The notes under the pieces were generated by a model. The model searched no databases and was not told where the DNA came from. It saw only the letters and a list, made by a program, of their open reading frames with translations. Shown piece after piece: positions 45,623 to 53,948 of a stretch of 56,773 nucleotides of DNA. Position numbers and translations under genes: made by a program. Source of the stretch: Bryobacteraceae bacterium (GTDB lineage Bacteria; Acidobacteriota; Terriglobia; Bryobacterales; Bryobacteraceae); contig JAPWUP010000005.1 of the NCBI GenBank assembly GCA_028275505.1, forward strand, positions 1-56,773, in the 5' to 3' direction. Each line of letters starts with the position of its first letter. The first letter of the stretch is position 1.

Positions 45623-46630
45623 GTGCGCAAGTTTAAACTCCTTGCCATCCTGTTGCCAGTGGCGCTGGCATCCCTCGCTTTGGTTTCTCTCTGGCAGCCT
45701 TATGCGGGCTTTGCGGGCGAGACCTTCGTGGATATTCCTGCGCGCACCAGCTCGTGGGAAATCGGCCGCTTGCTGGCCCAGTCCGGAGTCATTCGCTGGC
45801 GATGGCAGTTCTGGCTGGCCCGGGCCTTGAAACCCGGCGTCAAGCTCCATTACGGCGAGTATCGCTTTCAACAACCGGCCTCCACCTGGGCGGTTTTCGA
45901 TCGCCTGGCGCGGGGCGATGTGTTTTACTATTCGCTCACCGTGCCCGAAGGCGCCAACATGTTCGACATCGCCGCGGCGGTCGAGCAGTTGGGTTTGATG
46001 CGCGCGGAAGAATTTCTCCGGGAGGCCCGGGACCCGACTTTGATCCGTGATCTCGCGCCGCGTGCGCCTACTCTGGAGGGTTATCTTTTCCCTGACACAT
46101 ACCGTCTCAGTCGTCACACGACCGCGCGCGAACTCTGTCGCCAGATGACCCGGCGATTCCGGCAGGTGTGGGCTTCCCTGCAAACCAACGCCGACGTGCA
46201 CGAGACCGTCACTCTGGCCTCCCTGATCGAAAAAGAAACCGCGCTGCCGCACGAGCGCCCGCTGGTGGCTTCGGTTTTTCTGAACCGTTTGCGGCGGGGC
46301 ATGCCGCTCGAGTGCGATCCGACCGCCATTTATGCAGCGCTGCTCGAAGAGCGCTATCGCGGCGTGTTGTACCGCTCCGATCTGGAAAGCAAGCAGCGTT
46401 ACAACACATACCAGCATCCCGGCTTGCCTCCCGGGCCGATCGCCAATCCCGGACTGGATGCCATCAAAGCCGCACTCAACCCCGCCCGAACCGATTACCT
46501 TTACTTCGTCGCCTTGCCCGACGGCTCCGGGGCACACCAGTTTTCGCGGGATCTGGCGTCGCACCAGCGCGCCGTAGCGAGGTATCGCCGTGGCCAGAAA
46601 GCGAACCAGCGCGCGAAGTCGCCTGGCTGA
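45623..46630 (+). CDS. mltG: endolytic murein transglycosylase MltG
   Basis: VPEGANMFDIAAAVEQ; LEGYLFPDTYRL; LASLIEKETALPHERPLVASVFLNRLRRGMPLECDPT; NTYQHPGLPPGPIANPGLDAIKAAL. Confidence 0.95.
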   Translation: MRKFKLLAILLPVALASLALVSLWQPYAGFAGETFVDIPARTSSWEIGRLLAQSGVIRWRWQFWLARALKPGVKLHYGEYRFQQPASTWAVFDRLARGDVFYYSLTVPEGANMFDIAAAVEQLGLMRAEEFLREARDPTLIRDLAPRAPTLEGYLFPDTYRLSRHTTARELCRQMTRRFRQVWASLQTNADVHETVTLASLIEKETALPHERPLVASVFLNRLRRGMPLECDPTAIYAALLEERYRGVLYRSDLESKQRYNTYQHPGLPPGPIANPGLDAIKAALNPARTDYLYFVALPDGSGAHQFSRDLASHQRAVARYRRGQKANQRAKSPG

Positions 46631-47087
46631 GTGGCTCGCCCGGCGCCAGCCCGAACGGATTACGGAAGGCCTCTGGCAGGAGTTGCGCGCAGACCTGGCC
46701 GACGTTTCCGAGGACCGGCTTCGTCACCTGCTTCGCGAATCAGGCCTCCCTCTGGACCCGCTGGTCGAGGGCGTGCGGCAGGATAACTTCGAATTGCTCG
46801 AGCGAACTTTGCTGGCCCTGGCGCGGGAATATCAGAGTGCGCTGGAGTCGGGTGACCGCGAGAGAGCGATGCTGTGCCGGCGCCAGGTGATTCAGGCCAA
46901 GGACCGCGCCCGCTGGGTCATCCGGAGCGCTCGAACCAGCCCCCAGAAGAAGGCGGACAAACAGGAGATGCTGTTGTGGATGCTGACCTGGCTGGAGAAC
47001 CCAGGCGTTTTTGCCGACTGGCTCCGCTTGCGCAAGCCCGTCTGGGAAGCTTCCCAGCGGGCGCCGGAAGCGCCTTCCGAGTCGTAG
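46590..47087 (+). CDS. hypothetical protein, overlaps mltG by 41 bp
   Basis: 165-aa ORF continuing the + strand run; Arg/Glu/Leu-rich helical sequence; family not recognised. Confidence 0.65.
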   Translation: MARKRTSARSRLAEWLARRQPERITEGLWQELRADLADVSEDRLRHLLRESGLPLDPLVEGVRQDNFELLERTLLALAREYQSALESGDRERAMLCRRQVIQAKDRARWVIRSARTSPQKKADKQEMLLWMLTWLENPGVFADWLRLRKPVWEASQRAPEAPSES

Positions 47088-47156
47088 CTTGCCGGGAAGG
47101 GACGGCTGGCAGCAGGCGCCAAAACCGACCCGTCCAATCCGGCTTGCGCATTGCCC

Positions 47157-47185
47157 TTGACTTCGCGGTGGCCGGAAAGTAAAAT
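47157..47185 (+). promoter_or_regulatory. sigma70-type promoter TTGACT-17-TAAAAT
   Basis: -35 47157-47162, 17-nt spacer, -10 47180-47185, upstream of TonB-dependent receptor. Confidence 0.65.
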
Positions 47186-47317
47186 ACGGTTCATGCGGTC
47201 GGCGCGCCAGGGGCAGTGCCGGCTACACGTCTGGGATGCGATAGAGGGGAGGGGAAGGCCTGGGCGACCCTCTGCCCCTGACATCTTTCCCCATTTCGAT
47301 AAAGGAGCCACAGTGCA

Positions 47318-50300
47318 ATGAGTGTGCGCAAACTTTCATGGCTGACGTTGTTCCTGGCCGCAGCCTTGGCGGCGCAGGAATACCGGGGGCGCGTCCAAGG
47401 GCTGGTCACCGATCCCAGCCAGGCGGCCATCGTCGGCGCCAAGGTGACGTTGCGCAACGTCAACACCGGGATCGAGACCACCCGTGAGACGGACGCTACC
47501 GGGCGATACCTGTTCGACTTCGTCCAGCCCGGCACTTACACGCTCACCGTGGAGGCAGCCGGGTTCAATCGCTTCGTGCAGGAAAACATCACCGTGCTCA
47601 CCCGAGGCGACGTTACCGTCAACGCACAGTTGACGGTCGGCGCGGTCAGCGAGCAGATCACCGTCACCGAAGTCGTCAGCGGCGTGCAATTCAACACCGG
47701 AACCATGAGCACCACCGTGCAGGGCAACATGCTCCGGGATATTCCCATCCTGGCGCGGAACCCCTTCACGCTGGCGCTGCTCAACCCGGCGGTCATCAAC
47801 CGTTACTGGGACATCGCTCACCGCAATCCGTTTTACATGTGGTCCTCCAACGGACTGGACATCGGAGGACGCACGGGCGGCAAGAACGACATGCTGCTAG
47901 ACGGAGCGGCGCTGGGCGTCTCCGCCCGCGGCTCCTACATGCCCTCGATGGACGGCGTGCAGGAGGTCGTGGTGCACCAGAACGCCGTGGACGCCGAGTA
48001 CGGCTTCAGCGCCGGGGGCGTGCTCAACGTCTCCATGAAGTCCGGCACCAACGAGTATCACGGAACCGCCTATTACTTCGGACGCAATCCCAAACTGAAC
48101 GCGGTCACCAACCGGATTACGCGGGGTTTCAGCGTGGTGCGCAATCACATCTGGGGCGGGACTGTGGGTGGCCCCATCCTCAAGAACCGGCTTTTCTTCT
48201 ACCAGACCTACGAAGGGTGGAGGAGCACGCAGCCACAGACCCGCATTTACACGCTGCCGACCGATCTGGAGCGCACCGGGGATTTTTCGCGCTCGCTCAC
48301 GCCCACGGGCGCTCTGCGTGTCATTTACGATCCGTTCACGACCAAGTTCGATCCGGCGACGGCCACGGTCAGCCGCCAGCCCTTCCCCGGCAACATTCTG
48401 CCCAAGAACCGCATTGATCCGACCGGCCAGAAGATCATGAACGATCTTTGGAAACCCAACAACCCCGGCAACGATCCCTCGGGGATTGACAATTACAAGG
48501 CCACTTACTCATGGTGGCTCAAGTACTGGAACATTTCCAACCGCGTGGATTTCAACATCAGCGACAAATGGCGGATGTACACGCGGTTTTCCAAGTACGA
48601 AACTCGCCTCGACAACCCCAACCATGGCGGCACCATTGCCGTGCGGTCGGACAACGGCGGCCTGATGGACGCTTTGAACGCGGTGGCTGACGGCCTTTAC
48701 ATGCTGAGTCCGAACACGGTGATCAATATGCGCTACGGCGCGGTCTACGTGGAGGACGATTACGATTCGCAGTGGGCCAAGGTGCCTCAGTCAGTCTGGG
48801 CGAACCTCTGGCCGAACGGGTGGTACAAGCCCATCCTGGCGCCTTTGCCCGGCGTCTACTATCCCAACTTCAACTTCAGCGGCAACGGCAGCGTCAGCAC
48901 CGGGGTCGCGAGCTGGTGGCTGGTCCGGGGCCGGTCGCATAACGGCAACGTGAGCGTCACCCACGACCGCGGCATTCATCATATGAAGGTCGGCTGGATG
49001 CTCCGTTACCAATACGACCAGAACGGTTCACCGGGCCCGGGCGGGTTCACCTTCCACGCCATTGACACCGGCGACACCTTCCTCAAGTTCGACGCCCGCC
49101 AGAGCGGCAACATGTTCGCCTCCGCGCTGCTGGGCGTGGTCAACAGCGGAAACGCCCGGATCATGCCCATGGTGGACTCCCACCAGCAGATGTGGGCTTT
49201 CTTCTTCCAGGACGACATCAAGCTCACGCGCCGGATTACCCTCAACCTGGGTATCCGCTACGAACTCGAGACGGCGCCTTCCGAATACAACCGCATGTAC
49301 TCGCGCTATCTCGATCTCAACGACCCCATTCCCGAACTGGCGAACAACCCGCCCAAAATGCCGGACGAGGTCCTGGCCATCGCGCGGATTCCTTACAAGT
49401 GGACCGGCGCCTGGATCTTTACCGACGACAAGCATCCGGGCGTCTTCGACTCCCAAAAGAACGTGTTCCTGCCCCGCGTGGGCGCAGCCTTCCGCATCAA
49501 TGACCTGACGGCCTTGCGCGTGGGCTTCGCGCGCTACGCGGTGCCATGGGTCACGATTTACCCCGAAACCAACTACTGGCCCAAAGACGGCTTCTCCCGC
49601 ACGACTACTGCGCTGGGCCCCATCGAGGGCGTGCCGCGCACCTTGATCAGCGACCCGTTCCCGTCCGGCAGTAACCCGCTGCTGCTGCCGGTGGGCAAGT
49701 CGTTGGGCCGCTACACCAACTTGGGGGACAGCGTGACCTTCTTCCCCCAGAACATGATTCACCCGATCAACGACCGCTATAACGTCACGCTCTCCCGCCA
49801 GCTTCCCCTGCGGGTGCTTACCGAAACCACCTATTTCGTGAACCTGGGCCGCAACGTCCAGGACGCCAGCATGTGGGGCGGCGATTACACTTACAACCTG
49901 AACATGGTGGACCCCAATTACAGCTACACTTACAAGGGCGCTACCACCAAGGCTGTCCCGAACCCGTTCTACCGTTTGCTGCCTCCCGACAAGATGCCGG
50001 GCGTGCTGCGCAACCAGCCGACGGTCACCGTGGGCAGCCTGCTGCGCACTTACCCCCACTACGGCAACATTACTGAGCGATTCCTCCGGGGCAAGGACAG
50101 TCACTACCACTCGATCCAGTTCAAAGCCGAGCGGCCAATGGCCCACGGCGTCTCCTTCACTTTCGGGTATAACTACGCCCGGGAGGCCCGCGACGAATTC
50201 TTCAACGATATTGACACTTACAACAAGAAGTTCACCATGATTGACACGCGCGAGCCGCGCCACTACATCCGCCTGGCGGGGACCTGGGAGCTGCCCTTCG

Positions 50301-50764
50301 GGCGTGGCCGGCAGTTCGCCTCCAACGTCAACCGCTGGGTGGATGCCCTGATCGGGGGTTGGGCCACCAGCCACATTTTCCTGTGGAACAACGGCCCGCT
50401 GCTCACGTTCGGGCAGATGGTCTGCGACGGCAATCCCAAGCTGGACAAGCCCACGTTGTCGCGCTGGTTCGATACCTCGAAGTGCCGGCAGGCAGAGCCG
50501 TACACGCCGCGCACCAACCCGTGGTACTTCGACGGCTTGCGCGGCCCAGGCTTCTGGAACTGGGACGCTACCGCGGTCAAGTACTTCCGGATTACCGAGC
50601 GTGTACGTTTTGAACTCCGCATGGAGTTCTTCAATTTCCCGAACGCGTTCATGCCGGGTCAGCCGAACACCAGCGTCACCAGCGCCAACTTCGGCAAGAG
50701 CACCACGATGGCCGGCGGCAACTACGGCCGCGAGGTGCAGTACACTGGCCGCATCCACTTCTGA
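47318..50764 (+). CDS. TonB-dependent receptor, Oar-like
   Basis: Signal peptide MSVRKLSWLTLFLAAALAAQ; YRGRVQGLVTDPSQAAIVGAKVTLRNVNTGIETTRETDATGRYLF; SD AAAGGAG at 47301; C-terminal beta-strands. Confidence 0.92.
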   Translation: MSVRKLSWLTLFLAAALAAQEYRGRVQGLVTDPSQAAIVGAKVTLRNVNTGIETTRETDATGRYLFDFVQPGTYTLTVEAAGFNRFVQENITVLTRGDVTVNAQLTVGAVSEQITVTEVVSGVQFNTGTMSTTVQGNMLRDIPILARNPFTLALLNPAVINRYWDIAHRNPFYMWSSNGLDIGGRTGGKNDMLLDGAALGVSARGSYMPSMDGVQEVVVHQNAVDAEYGFSAGGVLNVSMKSGTNEYHGTAYYFGRNPKLNAVTNRITRGFSVVRNHIWGGTVGGPILKNRLFFYQTYEGWRSTQPQTRIYTLPTDLERTGDFSRSLTPTGALRVIYDPFTTKFDPATATVSRQPFPGNILPKNRIDPTGQKIMNDLWKPNNPGNDPSGIDNYKATYSWWLKYWNISNRVDFNISDKWRMYTRFSKYETRLDNPNHGGTIAVRSDNGGLMDALNAVADGLYMLSPNTVINMRYGAVYVEDDYDSQWAKVPQSVWANLWPNGWYKPILAPLPGVYYPNFNFSGNGSVSTGVASWWLVRGRSHNGNVSVTHDRGIHHMKVGWMLRYQYDQNGSPGPGGFTFHAIDTGDTFLKFDARQSGNMFASALLGVVNSGNARIMPMVDSHQQMWAFFFQDDIKLTRRITLNLGIRYELETAPSEYNRMYSRYLDLNDPIPELANNPPKMPDEVLAIARIPYKWTGAWIFTDDKHPGVFDSQKNVFLPRVGAAFRINDLTALRVGFARYAVPWVTIYPETNYWPKDGFSRTTTALGPIEGVPRTLISDPFPSGSNPLLLPVGKSLGRYTNLGDSVTFFPQNMIHPINDRYNVTLSRQLPLRVLTETTYFVNLGRNVQDASMWGGDYTYNLNMVDPNYSYTYKGATTKAVPNPFYRLLPPDKMPGVLRNQPTVTVGSLLRTYPHYGNITERFLRGKDSHYHSIQFKAERPMAHGVSFTFGYNYAREARDEFFNDIDTYNKKFTMIDTREPRHYIRLAGTWELPFGRGRQFASNVNRWVDALIGGWATSHIFLWNNGPLLTFGQMVCDGNPKLDKPTLSRWFDTSKCRQAEPYTPRTNPWYFDGLRGPGFWNWDATAVKYFRITERVRFELRMEFFNFPNAFMPGQPNTSVTSANFGKSTTMAGGNYGREVQYTGRIHF

Positions 50765-50777
50765 CGGACACCATGAC

Positions 50778-50801
50778 GGGCCCGGTCAGCGGGCCGGGCC
50801 C
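50778..50801 (+). terminator. GC-rich hairpin between two TonB-dependent receptor genes
   Basis: Perfect 8-bp stem GGGCCCGG/CCGGGCCC with 8-nt loop; no T tract. Confidence 0.4.
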
Positions 50802-50836
50802 GCCTCTTGCCCGCACGTCGCGACTATAATCTCTTC

Positions 50837-53095
50837 TTGCTGCGGCTGACGCTACTTTGGACCCTCGGGGTTGGGTTCATGGCTGCGCAGCCCCACGGGC
50901 TGGTCAGCGGCGTGGTGCTCGATGCGCAGACGGGTGAGCCGCTGGCGCGCGTCCGCCTGTCGCTCGTCGGCGCCCCGTGGCAGACGCAAAGCGACGCGCA
51001 GGGCCGTTTTTCGCTTACCGGCATCCCGGCGGGCCAGTACACGTTGCAGGCAGCTACCGTCGGATACCGGATGGTACGCAAGACGTTCAGTCTGGCCGAG
51101 GGGCAACAGGTCGAATTCGAAATCGTTCTCAGCCCCGATACTTTCCGGCACTCGGATTCCGTAGAAGTCCGCGGCGACGTCTTCGAACCTGTCAAAGCCG
51201 ACAGCCCGTCGCAACTGACGCTCGAAGGCAACGAAGTCAAGAACCTGGGCAGCGTCCTGGCGGACGATCCTCTACGCGCGGCTCAGGCCCTGCCCGGCGT
51301 CAGTTCCAACGACGACTTCGACAGCAGATTCTCCCTGCGCGGCGCTTCCTGGGAACGCATCGGCCTTTATTTGGACGACGTGCTGCTTCACGTGCCTTTC
51401 CACACCCTGCAAGGCGAATCGGCCACCGGCTCCATGACCTTGTTCAACGGCGACATGGTGGATGCGCTCGTGCTCCACGCTGCTGCGCCGCCTGCCCGCT
51501 TCGGCGATCGCACGGCAGGCATCCTCGAGGTGACCACGCGCGAAGGCAGCCGCACGCGGCGCAGCTTCCGCGTCACGGCCAGCGCCTCCAACGCGGGCTT
51601 CATGGCCGAAGGACCCATCGGGCGCAGCCGCCGCGGCGCCTGGCTGGTCAGCGCCCGCAAGAGTTACTTCCAGTACATCATCCGCCGCACCGCCACGACC
51701 GAGCCCACGCTGGCCTTCGGCTTCAGCGACGTGCAGGGCAAGCTTACGTTCGACGTGACCCCGCACCAGCAGATCAGCCTCGGCCTCATCGAAGGCCTGT
51801 CCGACCTCGATCGCACGCGCTCGCGCCCGCGGCTGGGCGTCAACTCCGTGATGCTCGCAGATAACCACATCACACTGGCCAGCCTGGGCTGGCGATACAC
51901 GCCCGCCTCCCGTTTCGTGGCCTCCAGCCGCGCCGCCTGGATGCGCGAACGCTTCGACAATCGGAGCCGGGACGAGCTGCCGCTGGCGGGCGGCTATTAC
52001 GGCGAATGGGCGTGGACCTCGAGCGCGACCTGGCTTTGGCGGGACGATGCCCCGCTCGACGCCGGGGCTTCCCTCCGGCGCTTGCGCGCCGATGGTTTCA
52101 TCTACCGATACCAGTTCAATCCCTTCGTAACCCGGCGGCTGGACGAGTATCGCGGCACAGCCCTGCGTGGCGGCGGCTACTTACAGCAGTCCTTCCGCCC
52201 CTGGCAGGGTCGCTTCCAGCTCGTGATGGGCGCCCGGTGGGATCGGCACGACGCCACCGGGACCTCCACTTACTCCCCCTTCCTGTCCCTCTCGCTTGCT
52301 CCCGAGCCTCGGACTCGAATCCACTTGGGTTGGGGCGAGTATGCGCAGTTCCCGGATTTGCACTGGCTGTTCTCGTTTCTTGGCGGCACGCACTTGTTGC
52401 CGGAACGCGCCGTCCATTACACGGCCGCGATCGAACGGCGACTGGGCGAGCGGTCGCGCGTGCGTGCCGAGGTTTACGAGCGTCGGGACCGCGACCTGCT
52501 CTTTCGCCCGCTCTATGAGCCGCGTCTTGTCACCGGACGCATCCTCCCGCAGCGCTTGGACGCGCCCGTAGTGAATTCCTTGCGTGGACGGGCGAGGGGC
52601 TTCGAAGTCTTCTTCCAGCAACGGACGGCAAATCGCCTCACCGGCTGGATCGCCTATTCCTGGGGGCACACCCGGATGCGCGATGGAGCAAGCGGCGCCG
52701 AATTCCCGTCGGATTTCGACCAGAAGCACGGTGTGAACGTCTACGTAAGCTACCGCGTCCGGCCCACTGTGAATCTGAGCATGCGGTGGATTTACGGAAG
52801 TGGATTCCCGATACCGGGCTTTTTCCGCAAGGAGGGCGACCGTTACTTCCTGGCCGCTGAACGAAACCGTGTGCGCCTGCCTTCTTACCACCGGGGCGAT
52901 TTTCGCATCAACAAGGCCTTCGTTTTCGATCGCTGGAAACTTACCCTGTACGGTGAAATCGTCAACCTGACCAATCACGCCAATTACCGCTTCGACAGTT
53001 TCAACGGCTACAACGCGCGCACCGCCCAGGCTTTCCTGACCCTGGACAAGATGTTTCCTGTCATTCCTTCGGCAGGGCTGCTGCTCGAGTTTTGA
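50837..53095 (+). CDS. TonB-dependent receptor with carboxypeptidase-regulatory-like domain; probable TTG start
   Basis: LLRLTLLWTLGVGFMAAQPHGLVSGVVLDAQTGEPLARVRLSL; plug FSLRGASWERIGLYLDDVLL; C-terminal LLLEF; start uncertain (50807 or 50837). Confidence 0.88.
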   Translation: MLRLTLLWTLGVGFMAAQPHGLVSGVVLDAQTGEPLARVRLSLVGAPWQTQSDAQGRFSLTGIPAGQYTLQAATVGYRMVRKTFSLAEGQQVEFEIVLSPDTFRHSDSVEVRGDVFEPVKADSPSQLTLEGNEVKNLGSVLADDPLRAAQALPGVSSNDDFDSRFSLRGASWERIGLYLDDVLLHVPFHTLQGESATGSMTLFNGDMVDALVLHAAAPPARFGDRTAGILEVTTREGSRTRRSFRVTASASNAGFMAEGPIGRSRRGAWLVSARKSYFQYIIRRTATTEPTLAFGFSDVQGKLTFDVTPHQQISLGLIEGLSDLDRTRSRPRLGVNSVMLADNHITLASLGWRYTPASRFVASSRAAWMRERFDNRSRDELPLAGGYYGEWAWTSSATWLWRDDAPLDAGASLRRLRADGFIYRYQFNPFVTRRLDEYRGTALRGGGYLQQSFRPWQGRFQLVMGARWDRHDATGTSTYSPFLSLSLAPEPRTRIHLGWGEYAQFPDLHWLFSFLGGTHLLPERAVHYTAAIERRLGERSRVRAEVYERRDRDLLFRPLYEPRLVTGRILPQRLDAPVVNSLRGRARGFEVFFQQRTANRLTGWIAYSWGHTRMRDGASGAEFPSDFDQKHGVNVYVSYRVRPTVNLSMRWIYGSGFPIPGFFRKEGDRYFLAAERNRVRLPSYHRGDFRINKAFVFDRWKLTLYGEIVNLTNHANYRFDSFNGYNARTAQAFLTLDKMFPVIPSAGLLLEF

Positions 53096-53108
53096 AGATT
53101 TCGCCGAC

Positions 53109-53897
53109 TCAGTAACTCACGTAGACCTCGTAGTCCGTCACCGCGCGATAGCCCAGCCTCTCGTACAGACGCAGCCCGGCGGGGGTGGATTGCAAAACGC
53201 TGGTCTCGATTCCGGAGGTCGTCTGGGCTTGCTGCAAGGCATGGCGCACCGCTGCCTCCGCGCACCCTTGTCCGCGGAAGGCCGGCAGCGTACCAACCGC
53301 ATAAAGACCCACTACGCCCGCCGCCACCCGCGTGGCCGCCGTGGTCACGGCCATGCCTTCCAGGTAACCCACCCAGCCGGTGAACCCGTCCCGCCACGTA
53401 GCCTCGGCGCCGTAGATCTGCCGAGCGATCGCCGAGGGTACTTCGAAGGTTGCGGTCATGATTTCTGCGAAAGCGCGGCGGGTCGTCTCGTCCTCGACCT
53501 TTCGGAACGCCAGCTCTGGCAAGGGGCGTGAGGGCGGGCGCAGCCGTTCGGCCACCATGGCCGGCATGCGGACGAGCAGGCGCAATCCCGCGGCTTCCAG
53601 GACCTTGCGGGCCCTTCGACGCAAATTTCTGCCCAGCCAGGACTGGCACAGCCACAGCGACCACGGCAAGCCGCGCTCGCCAAAGTAGTCACGCGCCCGT
53701 CGCACGCGTGCGCCCAGCTCCTCCTCGGAATCCGCCGGATCCGTCAGCAGCACGGCGTTGAACGTGCTGAACCGCACTCCTGAGCAGATGAGTTCGAGGC
53801 CCGGCAGCTCACGCACCTCGCCGTCCGGATGCGCCCGGCTGAAAACGCCGAGCGCGGCGCGCAGATTCAGCTCGAGCACTTCGAAGCTGAAGATCAC
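53109..53897 (-). CDS. GNAT family N-acetyltransferase
   Basis: VVGLYAVGTLPAFRGQGCAEAAVRHALQQAQ...TSVLQSTPAGLRLYERLGYRAVTDYEVY. Confidence 0.9.
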   Translation of the reverse strand: MIFSFEVLELNLRAALGVFSRAHPDGEVRELPGLELICSGVRFSTFNAVLLTDPADSEEELGARVRRARDYFGERGLPWSLWLCQSWLGRNLRRRARKVLEAAGLRLLVRMPAMVAERLRPPSRPLPELAFRKVEDETTRRAFAEIMTATFEVPSAIARQIYGAEATWRDGFTGWVGYLEGMAVTTAATRVAAGVVGLYAVGTLPAFRGQGCAEAAVRHALQQAQTTSGIETSVLQSTPAGLRLYERLGYRAVTDYEVYVSY

Positions 53898-53948
53898 CGC
53901 TTGACGCTCCCGCTTGCACCAGCCTCGCGCCCCCGCATCGCCCTCCCC

